A DNA stretch of 64,000 nucleotides. Source: Bacillota bacterium (lineage in GTDB: Bacteria; Bacillota; Clostridia; Acetivibrionales; DSM-1351). This document shows positions 52,095 to 60,402 of the stretch, piece after piece (position 1 is the stretch's first letter; each line of letters begins with the position of its first letter). The notes beneath the pieces were generated by a model that did no database searches, was not told where the DNA came from, and worked only from the letters and a program-made list of their open reading frames with translations. Made by a program: the position numbers and the translations under genes. Location of the stretch: assembly GCA_023415305.1 (NCBI GenBank), contig JAEZKZ010000088.1:1-64000 (forward strand), read 5' to 3'.

Positions 52095-54164
52095 ATGTCA
52101 GCAAGTTACTTGACTACAAGCTTCATAATATGTGTCGCATTATATATAACAGGATCACTCTCTTCATTAGCTACATACTCAAAGCCTAAAATTTCGAATT
52201 TTGTATCAAACATTTTTTCAATAACTGCAGGAATTTTGTTGAGCTTATCCATGATATTCAAACTATACTCTGCAGATGATCAGAATATTTCCTTCAACTT
52301 AAATAATAACATTCCTTTTATGAGCTTTAAGTTTAAAATTGATAACTTATCTGCTTTCTTTCTGCTTCTCATAGGGATTGTAACTTTAGTTGTTTCTATA
52401 TATTCCCTGACATATATGAAGCGTTTTTTCAATACTAAAAACGTTGGTGTATTCGGGGCTTTATATAATCTATTTATCCTATCCATGGTTATTTTGTCCA
52501 CAAGCAACAATATCCTTTTATTTCTAGTGTTTTGGGAATTGATGTCATTAATATCATATTTTCTGGTTATATTTGAACATGAAAAGGACGAAGTTCAGAG
52601 GGCGGGTAAAACCTACATAGTAATGACATATGCCGGCACAGCTTTTATAACGTTGGCATTTCTTCTTATTGCATATTTCACAAATAGCTTCGAATTATCA
52701 GCGGTCAACTCCGCCTTAATTCCAGACAGTTACTCAAACTTGATATATATATTTCTACTTATAGGATTTGGTACAAAAGCAGGTATAATTCCAATGCACA
52801 TATGGCTTCCATATGCTTATACCGAAGCACCAAGTAATGTTGCCGCAATTATGTCGGCAGTTATGAAAAAAATGTCAATTTACGGACTGCTGAGAATTAC
52901 ATTCTATATTTTACCTGAAAACGCAATGTGGTGGGGAGTAGTAACCCTTATAGTCGGAACAATATCGGCAGTTTTTGGGATAGCTTATTCAGTAGCCTCA
53001 ACCATAAATGTAAAGAGACTGCTTTCTTATTCAAGTATAGAGAACATGGGTATTATCTTCTGCGGCATTGGAATTATGCTTATTGCAAAAGCCTCGGGAA
53101 ATGCTTTTTTACTATCTTTGGCTCTCACTGTAGTATTGCTCCATACCTTAAATCATGCTCTCTTCAAATCCCTGTTGTTTATGGGGGCTGGTGCTATTCA
53201 ATATGCTACAGGCACCAGAAATATGGAGAAGCTGGGTGGCCTCATAAAAAAGATGCCGATTGCAGCAGTGTTTGTCTTCATAGGATGCCTGGCAATTTCG
53301 GCAGTTCCGCCTTTTAACGGTTTTGCCAGTGAATATTTGATTTTTCAATCAATTGTAAACAGTATTCTCTGGTTTGCACCTTCCGGTGAGTTCTCAATGG
53401 TCATTTTATTTGCTATTGTTGCCGCTTGCCTGGCCATTACAGGTGCTCTGGTTGTATTCAGCTATGTCAAACTATTTGGGATATCTTTTTTGGGTATGCC
53501 CCGTAGTCCTGAAGCCGAAAATGCTAAAGAACCTGAAAAGCCTATGCTTGCTGCACTTGCAATAGCTTCTCTATTATGTATTGTGCCCGGCGTTGGGATA
53601 AAGACTGTTATTAAATTAATTGATAATGTTTCAGGGGACTTAATAAATATTAAACTTCTGTCAACAGACTGGTCATTATCTAAATTCCTGCATTATCCAG
53701 TGAATAACAGTGAAATGAGTATTTCCTTCAGTATGCTTTCAGTTTTTATATTTGCACTGGCCTGCTTGATGTTTATTGCAGTACTGCTTTTGAGAAAAAG
53801 GACATCGGTTCAAAAATATAATACCTGGGACTGTGGATTTACTCAATTGACTCCAAAAATGCAGTATTCGGCCATAGGTTTTTCAAAATCAGTGCGAATT
53901 ATCTTCAGAGGACTTTTCAAGCCCAATAGAGATTTGGTTATTACTGAGGGGTCCGGTCCTTATTTTATAAAAAAGGCTAATTATACACTTTCTACAGAAA
54001 AAGTTATTGAAAAATATATATATAAACCATTTATTCTGGCTATTATTAATTTCTCAAGAAAAACCAGATTTAAGATACAAACAGGGAGTATACATGCATA
54101 TTTAACGTATTTCTTCTGTGTTCTTGTTTTAATGCTGTTGTATTATTGTTTTATAACGCCATAA
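52095..54164 (+). CDS. HyfB-like antiporter subunit of a hydrogenase-related complex (NuoL/M family)
   Basis: A 689-residue, roughly 16-helix membrane protein. The proton-channel residues of Mrp/NuoL-type subunits are present: Glu in LVFWELMSLISYF, Lys in FGTKAGIIPMHIWLP and Lys in MKKMSIYGLLR, plus HALFKSLLFMGAG. HyfB/HycC subunits sit in the membrane arm and are thought to pump ions. The C-terminus carries the NTWDCG segment usual for HyfB. First gene of a six-gene operon, with TTGGAGG before ATG. Confidence 0.9.
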   Translation: MSASYLTTSFIICVALYITGSLSSLATYSKPKISNFVSNIFSITAGILLSLSMIFKLYSADDQNISFNLNNNIPFMSFKFKIDNLSAFFLLLIGIVTLVVSIYSLTYMKRFFNTKNVGVFGALYNLFILSMVILSTSNNILLFLVFWELMSLISYFLVIFEHEKDEVQRAGKTYIVMTYAGTAFITLAFLLIAYFTNSFELSAVNSALIPDSYSNLIYIFLLIGFGTKAGIIPMHIWLPYAYTEAPSNVAAIMSAVMKKMSIYGLLRITFYILPENAMWWGVVTLIVGTISAVFGIAYSVASTINVKRLLSYSSIENMGIIFCGIGIMLIAKASGNAFLLSLALTVVLLHTLNHALFKSLLFMGAGAIQYATGTRNMEKLGGLIKKMPIAAVFVFIGCLAISAVPPFNGFASEYLIFQSIVNSILWFAPSGEFSMVILFAIVAACLAITGALVVFSYVKLFGISFLGMPRSPEAENAKEPEKPMLAALAIASLLCIVPGVGIKTVIKLIDNVSGDLINIKLLSTDWSLSKFLHYPVNNSEMSISFSMLSVFIFALACLMFIAVLLLRKRTSVQKYNTWDCGFTQLTPKMQYSAIGFSKSVRIIFRGLFKPNRDLVITEGSGPYFIKKANYTLSTEKVIEKYIYKPFILAIINFSRKTRFKIQTGSIHAYLTYFFCVLVLMLLYYCFITP

Positions 54165-54207
54165 TTCATATGAAAAGCTAAATTAATACATACAAGAGGG
54201 TTTAGTA

Positions 54208-55146
54208 ATGTTAGTATCAATTTTAAAACTTGTCTTACAAATTATTATAACTATACTAATAGCTCCATTTTTTACTGGAGTTATACGTAAAATGAAGGCT
54301 AAGGTGCAGCATAGAGTTGGTGCTTCAGTTTTTCAGCCTTATTACGATTTATTAAAGCTGCTCAGGAAAGATCTGGTTGTTTCAACAACAGCATCATGGA
54401 TATATAATATTGCACCATATGTCTACTTTATAACGTCAGTGGTTGCAGTAAGCTGTTTACCCATAATACGAGGCTTAGTTGGTTTCTCGTTTTATACCGA
54501 TCTGCTGATAATTGTATACCTTTTCGTAGCCGGACGTGTATTTATGACTTTAGCCGGACTTGATACAGGAAGTACCTTCGGAGGAATGGGAAGCAGCAGA
54601 GAACTGCTTGTGTCCGCACTTGTTGAACCGGCATTATTTATAGTAATAATTACTGTCAGTGCGAGAACTGAAATTGCTTCCACAAACGTAAATTCAATAT
54701 ACAGTTACGTGGCAAGACACTCAGAGACTGCTTTTACTCCCATGAATATATTGTTGTTTGCAAGTATGCTGCTTATTTTAATTGCCGAGTCCTCCAGAAT
54801 TCCTGTGGATGACCCCTCAACACATCTGGAGCTTACCATGATTCATGAAGCGATGGTCCTTGAATACTCAGGAAGGCATCTGGCATTAATTGAAATGGGT
54901 AATTATATCAAGCAGTTGGTTTTTATGACCTTTATGGCCAATATATTAATTCCGGCAGGTTTTAATATTGAAAATGTGTTTTTAGCACTGGGAGTTTTTC
55001 TTGTTAAAGTACTGGTTATTACTATTCTGGTTGGACTTGTTGAATTAAATACTGTTAAATTCAGGCTTTACAGTATACCTAACTTTGCTGTAATTGCTCT
55101 GGTTATTTCTATATTAGGATTTTTAACCGGCTTTATTCTTAAATAG
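54208..55146 (+). CDS. HyfC-like subunit of a hydrogenase-related complex (NuoH family)
   Basis: The 312-residue membrane protein of about eight helices shows NuoH/HycD signatures: VQHRVGASVFQPYYDLLKLL at the N-terminus, GSSRELLVSALVEPA, and the acidic cytoplasmic loop ESSRIPVDDPSTHLELTMIHEA. This subunit forms the junction between the peripheral electron-transfer module and the membrane pump. All the charged loop residues are kept, arguing for a working coupling site. AGAGGG ribosome binding site, 43 bases after the HyfB-like gene. Confidence 0.92.
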   Translation: MLVSILKLVLQIIITILIAPFFTGVIRKMKAKVQHRVGASVFQPYYDLLKLLRKDLVVSTTASWIYNIAPYVYFITSVVAVSCLPIIRGLVGFSFYTDLLIIVYLFVAGRVFMTLAGLDTGSTFGGMGSSRELLVSALVEPALFIVIITVSARTEIASTNVNSIYSYVARHSETAFTPMNILLFASMLLILIAESSRIPVDDPSTHLELTMIHEAMVLEYSGRHLALIEMGNYIKQLVFMTFMANILIPAGFNIENVFLALGVFLVKVLVITILVGLVELNTVKFRLYSIPNFAVIALVISILGFLTGFILK

Positions 55147-55187
55147 ACAGAATAAGTATAATCGGTCAAAATTCAAGGAGTGTGTTT

Positions 55188-55850
55188 ATGTATCATAATG
55201 CATTAAATCTATTATCAATTTTAATGTTGATTTCAGCTTTTGCTTTGATAGCAAACAAACGTCAGAATTCCTATATACCTACCTTCAGATTTCAGTCAAT
55301 TCTCCTGGCTGGAATTTCTCTGCTGGTTTCGGTAAGAGAAATGGTGGTTTCCAAAAAATTTGACGAAGTTATTATTATGTTTGTGTTAATTGTTGTATTT
55401 AAAGTAATAGTGATTCCGAGGTATATGAAGAGAACTGTAGATAAGGTTGAGTATAAGGTGGAAAAAGACTTCTTTATAAATATTCCGCTCTCAATGATTA
55501 TTTGCTGTGGATTGGTAGTTTTAAGCTGGTATATAATTTACCATATTCAGGGAATAACCAATAACTCTGCTAAAAATTATTTAGTATATTCCTTTTCAGT
55601 TGTACTCCTCGGGTTATTCTTTATGATAAGCAGAAAGAAGGCGATCGGTCAAATTATAGGCTTCCTTGTGATAGAAAACGGAATGTTCCTCGCTGCAATG
55701 CTTACAACAGAGGGAATGCCAATGATTGTTGAACTTGGTCTTTTCTTTGATTTGCTGACTGCCTTCATAATAATGGGAATATTCGTATTTAAAATAAATA
55801 ACACTTTTGAATCTATTGATATAAACAAGCTTAACAACTTAAAGGGATAG
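55188..55850 (+). CDS. HyfE-like subunit of a hydrogenase-related complex (NuoK family)
   Basis: The 220-residue membrane protein of about six helices has, in its C-terminal half, NuoK-like glutamates in VIENGMF and IVELGLFFDLL. HyfE is an extended NuoK homologue in the membrane arm. The ATG at 55188 follows AAGGAG by nine bases; a GTG six bases upstream is less likely. Between the HyfC- and HyfF-like genes, the standard hyf order. Confidence 0.88.
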   Translation: MYHNALNLLSILMLISAFALIANKRQNSYIPTFRFQSILLAGISLLVSVREMVVSKKFDEVIIMFVLIVVFKVIVIPRYMKRTVDKVEYKVEKDFFINIPLSMIICCGLVVLSWYIIYHIQGITNNSAKNYLVYSFSVVLLGLFFMISRKKAIGQIIGFLVIENGMFLAAMLTTEGMPMIVELGLFFDLLTAFIIMGIFVFKINNTFESIDINKLNNLKG

Positions 55851-55913
55851 AAGAGCAAAACCTAAAGAGATAAAAAGCTGAACTTTAAGGATAAAACGTA
55901 TCTGGAGGATGAA

Positions 55914-57404
55914 ATGAATTTAGCATTCTTAGCTATTCCTGCAATAGCAGCCGGATTAGTCTGGACAAATAAAAATAAATTAATTATCCACTTAACCAAT
56001 CTTGTCTCTGCTGGAGCATTGCTGGCAATGTCGGTATTGGCACTCTATAAGGTAAACAATTCCGGGGTAATTGTTTCAGATGGTTTTTTTAAAGATATAT
56101 TTTATATTGATTCGTTGAGTGTGTACATTTTATTTATTACAACATTAGCTTTTTTTCTGGTATCACTTTATTCTATAAGTTATTTTGGGGAAGAACTCAG
56201 AAGAAAAGTAATTACGCTAAATAAACTTAAATTATTTTATAGCTTATCCAATGCATTTCTACTGTCAATGATTTTGGCGCTAACTACACAGAATATGGGT
56301 GTTATGTGGATTGCAATCGAAGCAACTACACTGGCATCGGCATTTTTGGTTGGTTTTTATAACAATAAAAAAGCAATAGAAGCAGCCTGGAAATACCTGA
56401 TTATCTGTTCAGTGGGTATTGCTTTTTCGTTGTTGGGGATTATTTTACTGTATTATTCCTCAACGGTTCAACTCGGAGGCAACAAGATTGTTGGTCTCAG
56501 CTGGAACTATTTGCTGCACAATGCATCGGCGCTTGATCCCAGTATACTGAAAATATCCTTTATATTTATTCTTATAGGCTTCGGCACAAAGGTTGGGTTC
56601 TCACCGATGCATACCTGGCTACCGGACGCTCACAGTCAAGCGCCATCTCCGGTGAGCTCGCTGCTGTCAGGGGTGCTGCTTAACACAGCGATGTACGGTA
56701 TTATAAGGGTTATGTCTATAGTTAACAAAAGTCTGGGTAACAGCAGCTATACCGGGAATCTTCTTATACTTCTGGGCATAGTGTCTATTGGCACAGCGGC
56801 AATATTTATACTGGTTCAGCATGATTACAAAAGGCTGCTGGCCTATTCCAGTATAGAGCATATGGGTATAATTGCACTGGGACTGGGAATATGCACTCCT
56901 GTAAGTATATTTGCCGCCCTATACCACACCTTTAATCATGCAATAACCAAATCCATGCTTTTTATTTCTACCGGTAATGTTTATCTGAAATATCATACGA
57001 AGAAGATATCAAGTATAAAGGGACTGATAAAAAGCATGCCGGTTACAGGGGTAGTCTTTGCACTGGGGGCATTTGCAATAACGGGTATGCCGCCCTTCGG
57101 TATTTTTATGAGTGAGTTTAATACAGTGGCAGCAGCTGTTTTTGCTAAAAAATATATTATTGCAGTATTGCTTCTGATCTTTTTGGCGGCAGTATTTGGC
57201 GGGTTTACAAAACAACTAGGCAAAATGTTTTATGGAAATATTAACAATCCGGAAATAAAAAAAGGTGAACTCGACATAATTGGACCAGTTGTACTTATTA
57301 CACTTCTATGTATTTCAGTACTTATGGGTGTATATATACCCGGACCCATAAGGACACTTATGGATAATGCAACTGATATAATTTCGGGATTGGGGGGAAG
57401 GTAA
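55914..57404 (+). CDS. HyfF-like antiporter subunit of a hydrogenase-related complex (NuoN/L family)
   Basis: The 496-residue, about 14-helix protein is a second Mrp/NuoL-type antiporter subunit with Glu in MWIAIEATTLAS, Lys in GFGTKVGFSPMHTWLPD and HAITKSMLF. With the HyfB-like subunit this gives two potential ion channels, as in Hyf (hydrogenase 4) rather than the smaller Hyc/Ech complexes. GGAGGATGAA precedes ATG, and only one base separates its stop from the next gene. Confidence 0.9.
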   Translation: MNLAFLAIPAIAAGLVWTNKNKLIIHLTNLVSAGALLAMSVLALYKVNNSGVIVSDGFFKDIFYIDSLSVYILFITTLAFFLVSLYSISYFGEELRRKVITLNKLKLFYSLSNAFLLSMILALTTQNMGVMWIAIEATTLASAFLVGFYNNKKAIEAAWKYLIICSVGIAFSLLGIILLYYSSTVQLGGNKIVGLSWNYLLHNASALDPSILKISFIFILIGFGTKVGFSPMHTWLPDAHSQAPSPVSSLLSGVLLNTAMYGIIRVMSIVNKSLGNSSYTGNLLILLGIVSIGTAAIFILVQHDYKRLLAYSSIEHMGIIALGLGICTPVSIFAALYHTFNHAITKSMLFISTGNVYLKYHTKKISSIKGLIKSMPVTGVVFALGAFAITGMPPFGIFMSEFNTVAAAVFAKKYIIAVLLLIFLAAVFGGFTKQLGKMFYGNINNPEIKKGELDIIGPVVLITLLCISVLMGVYIPGPIRTLMDNATDIISGLGGR

Positions 57405-57405
57405 A

Positions 57406-58995
57406 ATGGTGTCTGAGGCTATTTTTGAGGCTATAAACAGACTTTTATCCAGTTTTGTTGTTGAAAGCAGGCTCTTAAATGAAAATGAAATTTATACTGA
57501 GATTTCCCCTGAAAACATAAAGGATGCCTGTAATAATATTTACAGTAATATTGACTGCGTTCTTATTAATTTATTTGGAAACGACATATCGGTTTCTGAG
57601 AAGATTCAGATATATTATACTTTTTCGGTAAGATCCTCAAACAGTCTTATTACTCTTTATACCAAAGTGGAGAAATCGGAAATCATGCAGCTTAAATCTC
57701 TTGCCAACGACATTCCGTCTGCAGCATTTTATGAACGAGAAATACAGGATATGTATGGAATACAATTCAACAATATTCCTGATAGTAGGGAATTGGTTCA
57801 CCACGGCAATTTTCCTCAAAAGGTATATCCCCTTAGGAAAGCATTTAAGGTAAATACAAGGCTTGGGTTTGAAAAGCGGGAGCTTAAATTTACCAATGTA
57901 TCAGGAACAGGGGTATTTGAGGTTCCGGTGGGACCTGTCCATGCGGGAATTATAGAACCGGGACATTTCAGGTTCAGCGTAGCCGGTGAACCTATAATAA
58001 ATTTGGAGGCAAAGCTGTATTATGTTCACAGAGGCCTTGAGAAGCTTGCTGAAAACGAAAACTATATGAAAGTACTCCTGTTTTCTGAGCGTATCTCTGG
58101 TGATGAAACCTTTACAAACTCTTTAGCATATTGTCAGGCAATAGAAAAACTTAGCGGAGTAACTTATTTGCCTGAGAGAGCCATTTTTACAAGAGTAATA
58201 TTTGCCGAGCTTGAAAGAATTTGTGCTCATTTGGGCGATATATCAGGATTATGTGTTGATACTGCCTACGTTTTTCCGGCAGGACAGTTTGCAATGATGA
58301 GACGTTGGATATTGATTTTATGCGAGCAGCTCACCGGCAGCAGATTTTTAAGAAATTCCAACAAACCGGGAGGCATACGCCGTGATTTTATCCGTAATAA
58401 TGATAAGATTATAACTGAATGTATAGACAAGTTGGAAAGAGAGTTTACCGAGACAATTTCCATCATTAAAAATAATGGAATGTTTATCGATAGAGTGGAG
58501 CATACCGGTATTTTAGACCATGAAATTGCTGTTGATCTCAATGCTGTAGGTCCGGGAGGAAGGGCAAGCGGAATAAAAACCGATGTTAGGAAGGAATTCC
58601 CTTATGCCGCCTATGACAAACTTAGATTCAATATCCCCGAACACTCATACGGTGATGTTAATTGCAGAATGAATGTAAAAATCGAGGAAATATTTGAAGC
58701 CATGGCACTGATCAGGCAGGCTCTGGATAGAATGCCTGAGGAAGGTCCGATATCCATCCAAATCGGAGAGCTAAAGCCTTATTCATTTGCTTTTGGTATT
58801 ACAGAAGCTCCGAGAGGTGAAAATGTTCATTTTGTTATGACAGGGGAAAATAATACAATATTACGTTATAAGGTCAGAACACCTTCCTTCTGTAACTGGC
58901 CTGCGCTATGTCATGCTGTCAAGACAAATACCCTGACGGATTTTCCGCTGATAAATAAAAGCTTTAATCTTTCCTATGCGGGAAATGACCTGTAA
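57406..58995 (+). CDS. HyfG/NuoCD-like large subunit lacking NiFe ligands
   Basis: The 529-residue protein is a NuoC-like domain (about 1-150) fused to a NuoD/hydrogenase large-subunit domain (GPVHAGIIEPGHFRF, YYVHRGLEKLAE). The L1 motif RxCGxC is replaced by RISGDET (residues 229-235), and the C-terminal DPCxxC motif by NLSYAGNDL at the very end (Ser523 and Gly526 at the cysteine positions). All four Ni-binding cysteines are thus absent, and there is no C-terminal extension for a maturation protease. It cannot hold an [NiFe] centre; it resembles Ehr-type subunits. Substrate unknown. Confidence 0.9.
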   Translation: MVSEAIFEAINRLLSSFVVESRLLNENEIYTEISPENIKDACNNIYSNIDCVLINLFGNDISVSEKIQIYYTFSVRSSNSLITLYTKVEKSEIMQLKSLANDIPSAAFYEREIQDMYGIQFNNIPDSRELVHHGNFPQKVYPLRKAFKVNTRLGFEKRELKFTNVSGTGVFEVPVGPVHAGIIEPGHFRFSVAGEPIINLEAKLYYVHRGLEKLAENENYMKVLLFSERISGDETFTNSLAYCQAIEKLSGVTYLPERAIFTRVIFAELERICAHLGDISGLCVDTAYVFPAGQFAMMRRWILILCEQLTGSRFLRNSNKPGGIRRDFIRNNDKIITECIDKLEREFTETISIIKNNGMFIDRVEHTGILDHEIAVDLNAVGPGGRASGIKTDVRKEFPYAAYDKLRFNIPEHSYGDVNCRMNVKIEEIFEAMALIRQALDRMPEEGPISIQIGELKPYSFAFGITEAPRGENVHFVMTGENNTILRYKVRTPSFCNWPALCHAVKTNTLTDFPLINKSFNLSYAGNDL

Positions 58996-59015
58996 CATAT
59001 TTCACAACATTATGT

Positions 59016-59030
59016 GGCCGCAATGCGGCC
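59016..59030. repeat. GGCCGC-AAT-GCGGCC hairpin
   Basis: A six-bp perfect stem 20 bases after the large-subunit stop. A near copy in the same context (CATTNTGTGGCCGC) lies at 60114-60128. There is no T-run, so it is not a clear terminator. Confidence 0.6.
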
Positions 59031-59045
59031 CGATAACATCATGTT

Positions 59046-59110
59046 AAGCCACTAAAGTGTCAAAGCCACTAAAGCATCAAGCTACTAAAGCATCAAGCTA
59101 CTAAAGCGTC
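59046..59110 (+). repeat. Four tandem repeats of 16-17 bp
   Basis: Units AAGCCACTAAAGTGTC (59046), AAAGCCACTAAAGCATC (59062), AAGCTACTAAAGCATC (59079) and AAGCTACTAAAGCGTC (59095) fill the gap between the large- and small-subunit genes. Confidence 0.85.
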
Positions 59111-59140
59111 AAAGCCGTATAGTGGATATAGGAGGTTTAT

Positions 59141-59941
59141 ATGCATAATATAGTTAAAAAAATGTTTCAGCATGGTACTGTTACTGTTGATTATCCTAAG
59201 AAACCAATAAAAAGTTCATTTATAACCGGCTCGCCGGGATTTGATTATAATAAATGCAAGCGATGCATGAAATGTAAGAACACATGCCCAACTGGGGCTA
59301 TTGTATTTGTTGATAATGATAAGGAGAAAACCAAGTCTCCGGCTGTCAATCTGGATGAATGTATATTCTGTCGTTTTTGTGAAGAAAATTGTCCTGAGGG
59401 AGCCATCTGTCTTTCCAACAGGTTTGAACTTGCTCAAAAGAGCAGAGAATCGCTTCGTTCGTCTCCTGTATATATTTCTGAAGAAGAGGTTAATGGATTT
59501 GAATATGAGCTTTTGGGGAAGCAATTAAAGGAAAAAGTGTATTCCAAATTCGGCAAAAGTCTACATATAAGAGAGGTTGATGCCGGTTCCTGTAATGGGT
59601 GCGATTATGAAATCAATGCCTTAGGCAGCCCATACAATGATATCGAGCGTTTTGGTATACATTTCGTGGCCTCTCCAAGACACGCTGACATGCTGCTTGT
59701 GACCGGGTGTGTTACGAGAAATATGGAGGAAGCACTGATAAAGACCTATAATGCCGCACCATCGCCCAAACTGGTGGTAGCTGTTGGCGCCTGTGCCTGT
59801 AGTGGAGGTATATTTAAAAACAGCTATGCAGGTAAAAATGGAATAGATAGCATTTTACCTGTTGATGTTTATATACCGGGTTGCCCCCCTAGGCCGCAGG
59901 CTATAATATATGGTATACTTAAGGCTATAGGCAGAATGTAA
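59141..59941 (+). CDS. Fused HyfH-HyfI: two-[4Fe-4S] ferredoxin plus NiFe-hydrogenase-type small subunit
   Basis: Residues 35-90 contain two ferredoxin motifs (Cys39, 42, 45, 49 and Cys74, 77, 80, 84), as in HyfH/NuoI. Residues 140-266 are a NuoB/HyfI-type small subunit with proximal-cluster cysteines in GSCNGCDYE (151, 154), GACACSGG and PGCPPRPQ. The two proteins are normally separate genes. The three clusters form a complete electron wire to the large subunit. Last gene of the operon, TAGGAGG before ATG. Confidence 0.9.
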   Translation: MHNIVKKMFQHGTVTVDYPKKPIKSSFITGSPGFDYNKCKRCMKCKNTCPTGAIVFVDNDKEKTKSPAVNLDECIFCRFCEENCPEGAICLSNRFELAQKSRESLRSSPVYISEEEVNGFEYELLGKQLKEKVYSKFGKSLHIREVDAGSCNGCDYEINALGSPYNDIERFGIHFVASPRHADMLLVTGCVTRNMEEALIKTYNAAPSPKLVVAVGACACSGGIFKNSYAGKNGIDSILPVDVYIPGCPPRPQAIIYGILKAIGRM

Positions 59942-59997
59942 AAGTTACTTCAATTTTACTTCGCTAAAGCTCGTCTTCCAAACTAACCTATGAATTT

Positions 59998-60054
59998 ATG
60001 GCCGTGCGAAATATCCAAAATATTTTATCAAATATTTTGAAAACGCACATGGCC
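59998..60054. repeat. 57-bp interrupted palindrome after the hydrogenase-related operon
   Basis: Outer arms ATGGCCGTGCG (59998-60008) and CGCACATGGCC (60044-60054), with inner A/T palindromes around AAAATATTTT. It may end the operon or protect the RNA 3' end. The rest of 59942-60111 is unremarkable. Confidence 0.6.
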
Positions 60055-60113
60055 AATTAACCTCCTTTATTTGCCTTATAGCGGTAAAGGATATAATTTT
60101 CATTACATTTTGT

Positions 60114-60128
60114 GGCCGCTATGCGGCT
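60114..60128 (+). promoter_or_regulatory. GGCCGC hairpin just before a ribosome binding site
   Basis: Second copy of the hairpin at 59016, GGCCGC/GCGGCT with loop TAT, three bases before GGAGG of the Cys-rich gene. It could affect translation initiation. Confidence 0.45.
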
Positions 60129-60141
60129 CATGGAGGTTAAT

Positions 60142-60387
60142 ATGACAGAACAATGCGAATTATATGACAGAGAATGTATTGACTGCGGTGAATGTGACAT
60201 GTGTGATCTGAATCCTGAAAAGCACTGTGACGATTGCGGCCGCTGTCTTGAGGAATCGGAAGATTATAGAAGTGTTACAGTTCAGGACTTTTTCAAACAA
60301 AATGTTACAAAGGAACAGTTGGCCAGAATGGAAAAAGAGCTATTAAAGCGTCAGGCCGAAGCAGAAGCAGAAGAAAAGGAAAAATGA
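60142..60387 (+). CDS. Small eight-cysteine protein of unknown function
   Basis: I do not recognise a named family. The 81-residue protein has eight cysteines in its first 35 residues (5, 12, 15, 18, 21, 29, 32, 35; CX6CX2CX2CX2CX7CX2CX2C), then a charged helix ending in an AEAEAEEKEK-like tail. The spacing could bind two metal ions or Fe-S clusters. It starts at ATG 60142 after GGAGG and lies 15 bases before the cysteine desulfurase gene, so a role in sulfur or cluster handling is a reasonable inference. Confidence 0.7.
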   Translation: MTEQCELYDRECIDCGECDMCDLNPEKHCDDCGRCLEESEDYRSVTVQDFFKQNVTKEQLARMEKELLKRQAEAEAEEKEK

Positions 60388-60402
60388 GAGGGTTTTTATT
60401 TA

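Noticed and set aside
57406..58995. An active [NiFe] hydrogenase 4
   Set aside because: Gene order and subunits fit Hyf, but both CxxC motifs of the large subunit are absent and no maturation genes are near, so H2 chemistry is not supported.
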